Positions 24,851 through 33,084 of a stretch of 64,000 nt of DNA are shown here, in pieces. Positions within the stretch are counted from its first letter, which is position 1. Every line of letters begins with the position of its first letter. The stretch covers positions 1 to 64,000 of the forward strand of contig JAIELX010000064.1 of NCBI GenBank assembly GCA_019752635.1, in the 5' to 3' direction. The notes beneath the pieces are model-generated. The model had not been told where the DNA came from and ran no database searches. It saw nothing but the letters and a program-made list of their open reading frames with translations. The position numbers and the translations under genes are program-made. Source of the stretch: Candidatus Obscuribacterales bacterium (GTDB lineage: Bacteria; Cyanobacteriota; Vampirovibrionia; Obscuribacterales; Obscuribacteraceae).

Positions 24851-24969
24851 ACCAGGACTCCGCGAATGAACCCCTGATTTTATCTCGCCGATTCACCTTG
24901 AGGCGTCCGGTCGGGTAAACTTATCTATATATCAGCGAATGTTGCTGTCGCTTTGTGGAGGGCATGCTC

Positions 24970-25266
24970 ATGTGGAGACATGGAGACGTATTGATTCAAT
25001 CCGTCAAGGATATCCCGTCCGGGGCCAAGTCTCGCGCCGGTGCGGTTCTGATGCGCGGTGAAATGACCGGGCATAGCCACAGGATTAAGGAACCGGGTTC
25101 CTGCGAACTCTATGAGGTCAACGGCACCCTCTACATGAAGATTCTATCCGAGACGGCGACTCTGGTTCATGAAGAACACCACGCTATAACTCTGCAACGT
25201 GGATTCTACAAAGTGTGGCAACAGCGCGAATACACCCCTCAGGAAATTCGGCGGGTCTACGACTAG
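24970..25266 (+). CDS. Small conserved protein, partner of DUF6745 protein
   Basis: 98 residues from ATG 24970 (MWRHGDVLIQ), with GGAGG 8 nt upstream; in-frame GTG 24955 and ATG 24964 lie on top of that site. The pattern RHGDVLI, GHSHRI, then HEEHHAITLQRGFYKVWQQREY near the end is a conserved small-protein family that I recall next to DUF6745 genes. No enzyme motif is proven, although the His residues (GHSH, HEEHH) could bind metal. The stop is one base before the GTG of the next gene. Confidence 0.7.
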   Translation: MWRHGDVLIQSVKDIPSGAKSRAGAVLMRGEMTGHSHRIKEPGSCELYEVNGTLYMKILSETATLVHEEHHAITLQRGFYKVWQQREYTPQEIRRVYD

Positions 25267-25267
25267 A

Positions 25268-26449
25268 GTGTTCAATCTTCCTTTCTGGCCTTTCAACTCC
25301 AAGAAGGCAAGTAGTGATTCCGTGCATTCGAAGGAACAGGCGGCAGCAATGTCGTCTGCCTCCAATCGTTCTCAATCTGAGCCCGGCCTGCAGTCTGCGG
25401 AATCGGCAGTGAAGCTTATTTTGAAGGGCCTCGCACCCGATGGTTTGATTGTGCGGGAGCCGCTCGAAATTCGAGGAAATAGAAAACTGACGAGATTGCC
25501 TGCAAATTTGACGGCGGGAGCTCTCAACTTGACCGGATGCACAGCCTTAGCCGAGCTGCCTGCCGGGCTCAAGGTGCGACGTCTGTGCCTGGATGGTTGC
25601 ATCGCAATGTGGTTCCTTCCTGCGGGGCTTCGCGCCTATGAGCTGCGAATGCGCGATACCAAATTGATAGCCGTGCCCGAGGATTTGCGCGTACGGTATC
25701 TGTTGGATTTGCAAGGTTCAACAGCGTTGAAGAAGCTTCCCTCAGGCTTGAAAGTGAATACGCTTAACCTGCGTGGCTGTTCGTCGCTGGAAGAATTGCC
25801 CGAAGGTCTTACCGTGCGTTTTCTCGACATTAGCGATTGCATTTCTCTTTCGGGCAAGTGGCCGGATAAAATGTCGCTGCACACCGGTCGACTTGTTATG
25901 CGCAATTGTTCGCAGTTTACGCAGCTGCCTTCAGACCTCAAAGTGATTGCCCAATTGGATTTGCGCGGGTGTGCAGGAATTAACAGCCTTCCGGAGAACC
26001 TTGTTGTCACATCGTGGATTGATATCGCCGGCACGGGTATCACATCGCTTCCGGAGTCAATGAGCAAAACTGATATTCGATGGAAAGGAATTCGAATAAG
26101 TCGAAGGGTCGCTTTCGAGCCGGAAACCATCACCTACCAGGAAGTTCTGGCGGCAGGCAATGTGGAACTGCGACGCATTTTGCTGGAGCGCATGGGCTAC
26201 GAGCGATTTATGGAAGAAGCTCACGCCAAGACAATACATCAAGACAGCGATCCTGGCGGCGAACGACGGTTGTTGAAGGTGAGCATTCAAGGCGACGAAG
26301 ATCTTGTTTGTCTTGCTGTAACGTGTCCATCGACAGGGCGGCGCTACATGCTTCGCGTGCCGCCCTCAACGCGTACCTGCCACCAGGCTGCGGCATGGAT
26401 TGCCGGGTTCGATCGCGCTGATGATTATCGGCCGATGAAAGAAACGTAG
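25268..26449 (+). CDS. Leucine-rich-repeat protein with C-terminal DUF6745-like domain
   Basis: About 393 residues from GTG 25268, coupled to the upstream stop; ATG 25349 is an alternative start. Residues ~75-265 form about nine short LRR-type units of the pattern LPxGLKVxxLxLxGC. They resemble the repeats of bacterial NEL/IpaH-type LRRs but lack any ligase domain. The last ~110 residues (ITYQEVLAAGNVELRRILLE, then LRVPPSTRTCHQAAAWIAGF) match DUF6745 as I remember it. No signal peptide. Function unknown. The STM4015-like protein at 31175-32101 is another LRR protein in this region. Confidence 0.72.
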   Translation: MFNLPFWPFNSKKASSDSVHSKEQAAAMSSASNRSQSEPGLQSAESAVKLILKGLAPDGLIVREPLEIRGNRKLTRLPANLTAGALNLTGCTALAELPAGLKVRRLCLDGCIAMWFLPAGLRAYELRMRDTKLIAVPEDLRVRYLLDLQGSTALKKLPSGLKVNTLNLRGCSSLEELPEGLTVRFLDISDCISLSGKWPDKMSLHTGRLVMRNCSQFTQLPSDLKVIAQLDLRGCAGINSLPENLVVTSWIDIAGTGITSLPESMSKTDIRWKGIRISRRVAFEPETITYQEVLAAGNVELRRILLERMGYERFMEEAHAKTIHQDSDPGGERRLLKVSIQGDEDLVCLAVTCPSTGRRYMLRVPPSTRTCHQAAAWIAGFDRADDYRPMKET

Positions 26450-26469
26450 TTTTTGGGTGAGGTTTAGAA

Positions 26470-27003
26470 ATGACTAGTTGTGGTGTTCGAGTTTTTGACT
26501 GTAAACCGAATACGTATCTGATACCAATTGCAGCAGCGAGTTTTCCAATTGGAATGATAGGTGGCTTACTTCTTGCTGCAAAAATTTTTGTACTTGTGGC
26601 GCAAAGCAGGGAAACCCTCTTAGTGGATCTGCTGGCTTCCGCCGGGGCTGCATTGTTTCCGCTGATCGGTATACCTTGGATGACTTGGTGGTTTCTAACG
26701 AGGCGTAGTTGTAAGAGGGTCACGTTGCGAGACCGGACGCTCGAAATTCAGCTGCAGTCACAAACGATCATCGTGGTTAGTTTAGATAGTGTCACTCATG
26801 CTGAAGAACGGCCCGCGAGAAAGTGTTACGACTCATCCAAGCTCTTGAACCTTGGCCAACCGCCGAAAGAGTTCAAGATGCTGAGCCTGAAGACTGCTCA
26901 GGGTCAGGTGAACCTTCAGGAGTTAGAAGTTAGAGATTATGCCGACCTTGTAACGGAGCTGGCTCAGCGACTGCCTTGTCTCATTACAAGGCAGTACGCA
27001 TGA
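26470..27003 (+). CDS. Two-helix membrane protein with PH-like domain
   Basis: 177 residues. Two hydrophobic segments (~16-46 and ~50-78), then a beta-rich stretch (~80-170; KRVTLRDRTLEIQLQSQTII) ending in an amphipathic helix. The arrangement matches the N-terminal halves of the kinases at 4211 and 5641 but has no kinase domain. GAGG lies 7 nt before the ATG. No function can be assigned. It lies 20 nt after the LRR gene and is probably co-transcribed. Confidence 0.7.
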   Translation: MTSCGVRVFDCKPNTYLIPIAAASFPIGMIGGLLLAAKIFVLVAQSRETLLVDLLASAGAALFPLIGIPWMTWWFLTRRSCKRVTLRDRTLEIQLQSQTIIVVSLDSVTHAEERPARKCYDSSKLLNLGQPPKEFKMLSLKTAQGQVNLQELEVRDYADLVTELAQRLPCLITRQYA

Positions 27004-27037
27004 GGTTTTGGAAACAATTGGAGCCGACGTCGCAATT

Positions 27038-27889
27038 TTAGGTGGTTTCGGGAATACGCTCTAAAACGCCTGCTCCGAACACATCGTAGAGAGGCAGGTC
27101 GTTCATATGCACATAGCCAATGTGGCAGCCACACTTCGCAGCTGTGCATGGTGTCGCGCGTAGTGCACCCTCAAAGTTGTCTGCATAGAGGTTGCCGACA
27201 ACATCAGGGATGAAGTGGCATCTTCTGATGTCGCCACTTCCGTCGACTGAAATGACTGTGTCCCCGCAACGGCAAGCCCTACCAATGCTGTCGTGGTAAT
27301 TATTGTTGAATGAAAACAACGGGTCTATGCTTTCCAGAAATCTTCTATCACTTTCACAATAGTAGTCGGAAACCCGCTTGTATGCGTTTATCCACAAATA
27401 CACATTCGGATGTAACGCTTTGCGAATCTCTGTGATTGCGTTGAAGTGTTCCTTGAGCCCCACGATTCCAACGCTGTATCGAACTTGCATCTTATCGAGC
27501 GAAAGGCACGTTCCTACGAATTGATCCTGCACCGTCTCTCCAGGATGATAGGTCGCCCAAAGCCCTAATTTTGAGACCTCACAGTTGTCGATCCAGCGGA
27601 GCGAACAGGAAAGATTCGTTTGAATTGCGACCTTGTTCACGTGTGGCATGTGCGTCAATGCGACGATTGCCCTTTGGTAACGGGGGTGGATCAACGCCTC
27701 GCCCCACGGCGTAAAAAAAATCGAAATCGTTCGATGAGACAGTTCGGCGACCCTGTTCACGAAGGCGTCCAATTGAACGCGATCGTGTTCATGCTCGGCT
27801 TTAGTTTCGACCTTCTTTGCGAACGGGCAATAGCCGCAACCGTAGTTGCAACTTGAAAGCGCTCCGCGATAGAGAATACTGAGATTCAT
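27038..27889 (-). CDS. STM4011-family radical SAM protein
   Basis: 283 residues from ATG 27889, which overlaps the upstream stop as ATGA; ATG 27901 is possible but lies inside the upstream gene. The radical SAM cluster motif CNYGCGYC has Cys14, Cys18 and Cys21. Later Cys residues (ACRCGD, AAKCGCH) could hold an auxiliary cluster. It should cleave S-adenosylmethionine to start a radical reaction. The substrate is unknown. Last gene of the five-gene cluster 27038-32101. Confidence 0.85.
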   Translation of the reverse strand: MNLSILYRGALSSCNYGCGYCPFAKKVETKAEHEHDRVQLDAFVNRVAELSHRTISIFFTPWGEALIHPRYQRAIVALTHMPHVNKVAIQTNLSCSLRWIDNCEVSKLGLWATYHPGETVQDQFVGTCLSLDKMQVRYSVGIVGLKEHFNAITEIRKALHPNVYLWINAYKRVSDYYCESDRRFLESIDPLFSFNNNYHDSIGRACRCGDTVISVDGSGDIRRCHFIPDVVGNLYADNFEGALRATPCTAAKCGCHIGYVHMNDLPLYDVFGAGVLERIPETT

Positions 27890-29205
27890 ACCGGAATACA
27901 CTTGCGCATTAGACCGGAAACATACGGCGAATAAAGGTCAACACCCACTTCATCCGAGCGTTCCATACCGCGCTCGGTCAACTGCAAAATACCATCGTTA
28001 ATACGAAGCAGTTTGACTTGCAAGAGTTTTCTCAGGTCGGGAATGTGGTCTAAGCAGCTGCCTGCGAATTTCACTTCGTACGCGTCTAACAACATTCCTT
28101 CCGCCTGCAGAATTGATTGAATGACGAATCGACGTCGTTGATCGTCTAAATCAAGCTTGATGCCGTAGTTGACGAGGGCGAAGTCATCCGCTTTGTTGTG
28201 TGTGTATTGCGCAATAATCGACTTGACGCGATCTCGTTGCACGGCATACGGACCCGAGTAGTGCAACGCCGCGGTATATGACCTGGCACCGGAGCCGATG
28301 CCAACCATTCCGTCCGACTGACAGCAATAAACTGGTGCTTGCTCGGCGCCACGGTCGGGCAATTGAAACATTCTCATCGACACCTGACGGTAACCGGCGG
28401 ACAGCAAGAAGCTGCGTGCTTGCCTGTAAAGTTCGACTCTGTAGTCGGCTCTTTTGGAATCTTTTCCGGCAAGCGACGTCAACGCTCGAATGTAAAGCGG
28501 GTAGATGTAAATCTCTTCTGGAGCATAAGACACTGCTTCTGTCAGGGAATGAATCAGGCTTTCAACGGTCTGGTCGGGCAATCCGTAAATGAGATCAATG
28601 TTCAGGGTGGGTAAATGAGCTTCCCTTATCGTAGTCAATGCCCGATGCACTTCGACTGTGTTCTGCGCCCGACCCACTGCCAAGACTTCTGATTCGATGA
28701 AACTTTGGACGCCGATGCTGACACGGTTTACGCCTCTGTCTGCCAGCACCCTGATCTTCTCCGGTGTGGCAGTGTGTGGCGAAGTCTCTACGGAAGTCGG
28801 TATATCGCGGGGGGATGAATCAAAGTATTTCAGAACAATATCGAACGTCCTGTGTAAATCGCGGACAGATAAGAACGTCGGTGTTCCACCACCAATGGCC
28901 ATGCGAGCTATAGTGAATCGACCGAGGCCCGCTGCAACAACTTGAGCTTCTCGTTCAAGAGCGCTGAGGTAGGATTGCTCCATGCTCTGCTCAGGATGCG
29001 CTACTGTGAACAGGTTGCAGAACCCGCACCGCATTTCGCAGAAGGGTAAATGCACGTAAAGAAAGAGCGCATCTTTCTTCTCTCCGGACCAAAGATCGCC
29101 CAAAGCATAAGGAGCGTCCAACTCCCTATATGCAGTTTTATGCGGGTAAGAATAGGAATACGCTTTATACGGCGACTCGTCGATAAGGTCCTTCGTTATG
29201 GACAT
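27886..29205 (-). CDS. STM4012-family radical SAM protein, HemN-like
   Basis: 439 residues. A HemN/coproporphyrinogen III oxidase-like radical SAM enzyme: CEMRCGFC with Cys56/60/63, IGGGTPTFLS and RVSIGVQSF. The STM4012 group is usually mislabelled as heme synthesis HemN; context argues for a role in the STM4011-4015 cluster instead. Overlaps the upstream gene by 10 nt and the downstream by 4 nt. Reaction unknown. Confidence 0.87.
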   Translation of the reverse strand: MSITKDLIDESPYKAYSYSYPHKTAYRELDAPYALGDLWSGEKKDALFLYVHLPFCEMRCGFCNLFTVAHPEQSMEQSYLSALEREAQVVAAGLGRFTIARMAIGGGTPTFLSVRDLHRTFDIVLKYFDSSPRDIPTSVETSPHTATPEKIRVLADRGVNRVSIGVQSFIESEVLAVGRAQNTVEVHRALTTIREAHLPTLNIDLIYGLPDQTVESLIHSLTEAVSYAPEEIYIYPLYIRALTSLAGKDSKRADYRVELYRQARSFLLSAGYRQVSMRMFQLPDRGAEQAPVYCCQSDGMVGIGSGARSYTAALHYSGPYAVQRDRVKSIIAQYTHNKADDFALVNYGIKLDLDDQRRRFVIQSILQAEGMLLDAYEVKFAGSCLDHIPDLRKLLQVKLLRINDGILQLTERGMERSDEVGVDLYSPYVSGLMRKCIPV

Positions 29206-30002
29206 TTTTCCAGCACTGCCTCCGCGTAGGGAACATTGAGCACCACGGAATGATTGTTTCGATGCCCTCGATAACCATCCTCACCGTATGCAGTGCCGTG
29301 GTCGGAGAACAAGAGCGCCAGCACAGGAGCTCGCTTGCGCAGGGCTGTAAACAATGGCGGCAATTGGCGGTCAACATACGCCAATGCCGAAAGCTGCGTT
29401 TCTACCGAGTCCTCCGTAGCCCCCGGAGAATACATGCAGTTGGGTTGGTGAAGCGCCGAAATGTTTATGAATAGAAAGAGGCGCTTTTGTCCTTCAAGCC
29501 TGCTGATTATACTCAAGGCAAGATCGACTTGATGTTTTGTGGAGTCCGGGTCCGTAACACCAATCGAAGGATTCCAGTGACTTTCTGCAAACATCCCTGG
29601 TAAGACGCTACCGAGAGGATTTTGTTTGTTAAAAAAGCCAACGCCACCTATGCAGACAGTATGGTAGCCTCGGCTTTGAAAACCGGAAACAATATCGGCG
29701 GTGTCGAATACGCAGGTGGTACCGCCGGTCGTCTCGCTTCCTGCAAATTTCGCTGCGAACAAGCGCTTATGATTCCCCGGGGGAACGGGGGTGGGCAGAA
29801 AACCGGCAAAGAAGGCATGGTGAGCCGCGTATGTGAAATTGCCCGGTGTATGGCGCAGCTCCCACTTATTACCGGGAAGCAGCGCTTGCAGATTCGGCGT
29901 CAATCCATCGTCGATGCCACGCTGCGCTACATCAAATCGAAGCGTGTCGAAGGTGATCATCAGTACGTCATGTTCAGGTATCAACGCTGAGCAGTTAAGC
30001 AT
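29196..30002 (-). CDS. STM4013-family hydrolase (sulfatase/alkaline phosphatase fold)
   Basis: 268 residues from ATG 30002, overlapping the upstream stop by 8 nt with AGG 6 nt before it; ATG 30020 is an alternative. The N-terminal DVLMITFDTLRFD and the C-terminal LLFSDHGTAYGEDGYRGHRN give the metal-binding Asp/His set of the sulfatase fold. The usual CxPxR formylglycine motif of classical sulfatases is not seen, so a phosphodiester or other ester substrate is also possible. No signal peptide, so it is cytoplasmic. Confidence 0.84.
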   Translation of the reverse strand: MLNCSALIPEHDVLMITFDTLRFDVAQRGIDDGLTPNLQALLPGNKWELRHTPGNFTYAAHHAFFAGFLPTPVPPGNHKRLFAAKFAGSETTGGTTCVFDTADIVSGFQSRGYHTVCIGGVGFFNKQNPLGSVLPGMFAESHWNPSIGVTDPDSTKHQVDLALSIISRLEGQKRLFLFINISALHQPNCMYSPGATEDSVETQLSALAYVDRQLPPLFTALRKRAPVLALLFSDHGTAYGEDGYRGHRNNHSVVLNVPYAEAVLEKCP

Positions 30003-31203
30003 GCAAAACCTGTCCTTCACGTGTCGACCGCCTCGAGTCGCTCAACATTGCCTGTATCTCAGCTGTGTAGGTATCCTGGCCGTTATGCAATACCCCCGGC
30101 AAGAGGTCGCCAAATGCGTTTGCCTCCAGTACGACATGTCTTCGCCTGCTTCTCGTGATTAGGACATCCAGACCGATATGCAGCGACGAAGAGAACAATT
30201 TCGCCACTGACGCTAGATCCGCTAATAGCCTTTCAACTGTGGCAGGAGGTAGTCGCTTCAAAGCGGTCCAGCCATCTCTCCGCTCGTTGAGCAAATGGAG
30301 ATTTGTTATCGGACTATTTCCCAACCTCGCAACGCAGTGGGCTCCCTGTCCGGCGATTGCAAGAATTCGCAAGTCGTATGGCTTTCCTTCCAGTATGTCT
30401 TTGGGAGTCCACTCTTCGATGTGTAAGCCGTGACTGCAGAGGAAATTTACCAATGTACGAATTTCTGATGCTCTATCATATCGACGAATTTTCCGAGAGT
30501 TAAAAAAACGGGTCTCCCCGGTGAAGTCCTGGTGAATCTCAGTGCTCGTGATGGCAATGGCACCGGTTTTTCCGAACCTGAGAGCGACGACACCCGAGCC
30601 GCTTGAACCGTGTCGCAGTTTCAAGAAGACTTGAGCCATATTGTGCTGCTTGAGCTTCTCAACCAGGTCATCGTAGCTAACAGGAGAAGGCACCGATCCG
30701 GGAATCGATACTCCCGCTGCGGACATTTGAGCATGGCAGTTGGATTTATCGAACATCGATTGTATGTCTTCGATACCATTCATAAAGCCGCCGTTTCCCG
30801 GAGCGTCGAATCGCCCCGACAGCTCGCTCAGCAGCGCGCCGAAGCCCAGGTACCATTGCCTCGGAAAGAGTATTTCGCCCTTGCGGAACGGCAACGTGTC
30901 TAGTTCTTTGCTCGTAATGAACGGCGAACCTTCTTGCTGCGCTTTTGTCTCGCCTGCTCTCAGAATACTGCGTTGAACATCGAAATCCCTCCCGGGCGAT
31001 TCAATCCTAATGATGGTATTGCAACCAGTTTCAGTAGAGAGATTCGCTGTTCCATTAAGCAGTGACCGGTAGCTTACCAACCGAGCCGCCTTCAACCCGA
31101 GATTTTGCAGCGCCTTCTGAAAGAGATCGACGCGACGGCTATCTGCATTGCCAATGATCAGAAAGTCAAATTGGTCACTCTGAAACTTCGACATATCGAT
31201 CAT
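29995..31203 (-). CDS. STM4014-family protein (ATP-grasp-like)
   Basis: 402 residues from ATG 31203; ATG 31194 is also possible. The start FDFLIIGNADSRRVDLFQKA and later RIESPGRDFDVQ are typical of the STM4014 family. The centre and C-terminal half (VFLKLRHGSSGSGVVALRFG, DLRILAIAG, VLEANAFGDLLPG) look like an ATP-grasp fold with the RimK-type ending, which would join a carboxylate to an amine using ATP. Overlaps the upstream gene by 29 nt and the downstream by 8 nt. Confidence 0.8.
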   Translation of the reverse strand: MIDMSKFQSDQFDFLIIGNADSRRVDLFQKALQNLGLKAARLVSYRSLLNGTANLSTETGCNTIIRIESPGRDFDVQRSILRAGETKAQQEGSPFITSKELDTLPFRKGEILFPRQWYLGFGALLSELSGRFDAPGNGGFMNGIEDIQSMFDKSNCHAQMSAAGVSIPGSVPSPVSYDDLVEKLKQHNMAQVFLKLRHGSSGSGVVALRFGKTGAIAITSTEIHQDFTGETRFFNSRKIRRYDRASEIRTLVNFLCSHGLHIEEWTPKDILEGKPYDLRILAIAGQGAHCVARLGNSPITNLHLLNERRDGWTALKRLPPATVERLLADLASVAKLFSSSLHIGLDVLITRSRRRHVVLEANAFGDLLPGVLHNGQDTYTAEIQAMLSDSRRSTREGQVLHA

Positions 31204-32101
31204 CTACGCCTGCCGCTTTCTGCTGCTCCGAAATATCTGCGTTAATGCCGGAAGCACTCCAGCGTCGCATCATTGCATCGCTCATGTAATGGTGCCTCAG
31301 GACTAATTTTTTGAGTTTCTTGATTGCGGCACTGCTAATGAGTTTTTCGGCGCCGGCGTCACCAAGCACTCCCATCGAGAGATCCAGCACTTCCAGTTGT
31401 TCAAGCACAGGCGCGTCGGATGCGGTTTCCGCAATATGGTCTGCGAGCATGGAATCTTTCAGACCTAAGTATCGCAGTGCAGGGAATTTGCCCCGCTGTA
31501 GCAGAGGTCTAAGGTCATCGATCTGGCAGTCGCCGCCATAGTCTTCAACGCCGAGCCAAAGTTCCAGGTGCTCAAGGGCAGGCAATTCGGCTCTGCAAAC
31601 TTGTGCCACCACTTCGCGACTCAGACCACCGGTTTGTATGACGAGAGACTTGAGGTTGGCGTGATTGAGAGTTCCTAAATTGAGATTGTTTCCGCCGCGG
31701 ACACAGAAATGCTCTAACTGAGGATAGGCTGTGAACAATGCTGAGAGATCTCCTTGCGCAATCCACGAAATTTCTGATTCTTCATAGGTGATGTCACCAA
31801 AAAAAATTGCCCGCAGATTCGGCAAGCTATCTTTCGCTTCGACAAGCGCTTCAACAATGCGTTCGGGCGCCGTGCCCGCAGACACGTCTTCCCAGGCGCC
31901 GATGACCAGAGCGTTGAGTTGATCGGCGCCTGCTTGTTCTAGAAACTCGAAGAAGAGGTCAGTCCAGACAGCACCGGCTTCTGAAGCGTCGTAATCCAAT
32001 GCCAGGCGAATGGCCGTGCACGAAAAATCCGTTTCATCAGGACCAGACCAACTGACAATTGGGTAGCCAGCGAAAGAATCGCTTAGCTCGGAAATCGTCA
32101 T
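31175..32101 (-). CDS. STM4015-family leucine-rich-repeat protein
   Basis: 308 residues from ATG 32101, preceded by AAGGAG at 5-6 nt; the frame from 32128 is longer but lacks this. An N-terminal part (IVSWSGPDETDFSCTAIRLA) is followed by LRR-type units (LEHFCVRGGNNLNLGTLNHA, LPALEHLELWLG, FPALRYLGLKDS, LEQLEVLDLSMG, IKKLKKLVLRHH). It probably binds a protein or peptide. First gene of the cluster, with promoter expected in 32102-32256. Confidence 0.83.
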   Translation of the reverse strand: MTISELSDSFAGYPIVSWSGPDETDFSCTAIRLALDYDASEAGAVWTDLFFEFLEQAGADQLNALVIGAWEDVSAGTAPERIVEALVEAKDSLPNLRAIFFGDITYEESEISWIAQGDLSALFTAYPQLEHFCVRGGNNLNLGTLNHANLKSLVIQTGGLSREVVAQVCRAELPALEHLELWLGVEDYGGDCQIDDLRPLLQRGKFPALRYLGLKDSMLADHIAETASDAPVLEQLEVLDLSMGVLGDAGAEKLISSAAIKKLKKLVLRHHYMSDAMMRRWSASGINADISEQQKAAGVDDRYVEVSE

Positions 32102-32256
32102 TGCATCTCCTTCATGTCTGCAGAGCAAACATTCTATCGTGCAAGCATCTTACGAGCATTAAGTCGTGCAAGTGTGGTCCGAGTGGCACGGCTCCCGGGA
32201 GCGCAGGACTTTAGCCGGCAATAAGACGGAACTGTGATCCGAAACAGCAACAGGTA

Positions 32257-32931
32257 CTAGTCCAGCAACGGGCTGTGCAGTCTTCGGCGCGACGATGTCG
32301 ACTGCTCCGCCGGGCCACCGGCATCACCGTGACCTGGAACGTCCAAGGTTGCGTGGATTCGTTCAAGCACCAGCTGCAATATGTTGGCTATTGCTTCGAG
32401 GTTCTCAAACTTGTCCACTAATTGATCCGCCGCAAATAGGATGACACTGTGTCCTGCGGGAATGAGATGATCAGGGAAATGGTCGCAGGCATCCGGCAGC
32501 AGGCGAAGCTCGCAGGTGTTTTGCTCCATCAACAAATCGCACAACTTCGAATCAGAGAATAGTTGTTTGACAAGGATCTCATTGTTTGCTTGTACGATGA
32601 ATCTCTTGTCGAACTTATCTTCGCCTACGCGGACATCCTGCATGCCAAGCACTTTGTGGAGCTGGTCGATCTTGTGCTCAGTCCACACCGCGAAAGCGAA
32701 ATCATCCTTCGAAGGAAAGGAAATTGTGGCGAACGTGGCTTCAAACGCCTTCTTGCCGGAGGGCAACCAGGGCTTGATGGTAAGCATGTCGCGAGTGTCG
32801 GGAACCGGAATATGTATTGCCATTACCGGTGAACCGGATTGCTTATCATCCTGAATGACCTTACCGCCTTTTTCATCTGCGAAATCGCGCCAGACATAAT
32901 CCCAGCCGTAAATGTTCGAATGCAGTTTCAT
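32257..32931 (-). CDS. Conserved hypothetical protein
   Basis: 224 residues. GGAG lies 8 nt before ATG 32931. There is no signal peptide or membrane helix. The pattern KFDKRFIVQANNEILVKQLF followed by LCDLL resembles DUF3137-like proteins in which a core domain recognises a bilayer-associated ligand, but I cannot confirm it. The C-terminal ~25 residues are Ser/Arg-rich and variable. It stands alone between the STM4015 gene and the aldehyde dehydrogenase. Confidence 0.65.
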   Translation of the reverse strand: MKLHSNIYGWDYVWRDFADEKGGKVIQDDKQSGSPVMAIHIPVPDTRDMLTIKPWLPSGKKAFEATFATISFPSKDDFAFAVWTEHKIDQLHKVLGMQDVRVGEDKFDKRFIVQANNEILVKQLFSDSKLCDLLMEQNTCELRLLPDACDHFPDHLIPAGHSVILFAADQLVDKFENLEAIANILQLVLERIHATLDVPGHGDAGGPAEQSTSSRRRLHSPLLD

Positions 32932-33084
32932 GATAAGCTCCCCTGACCTCGTCGCAGTCCCCCGGCGGCTCGATACTACCGGGAGGCGGGGGACAGTCTA
33001 CCGCCCGGCAACCCGAACGGCAAGGCCATGTTTCTCATGATGTTGGCGATTGCGATGAAAGCCGGTTGCAGTTGTGACTTGCGA

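Noticed and set aside
27886..29205. Coproporphyrinogen III oxidase (hemN) for heme synthesis
   Set aside because: Has the HemN-like radical SAM core but sits in the STM4011-4015 cluster and no heme gene is nearby.
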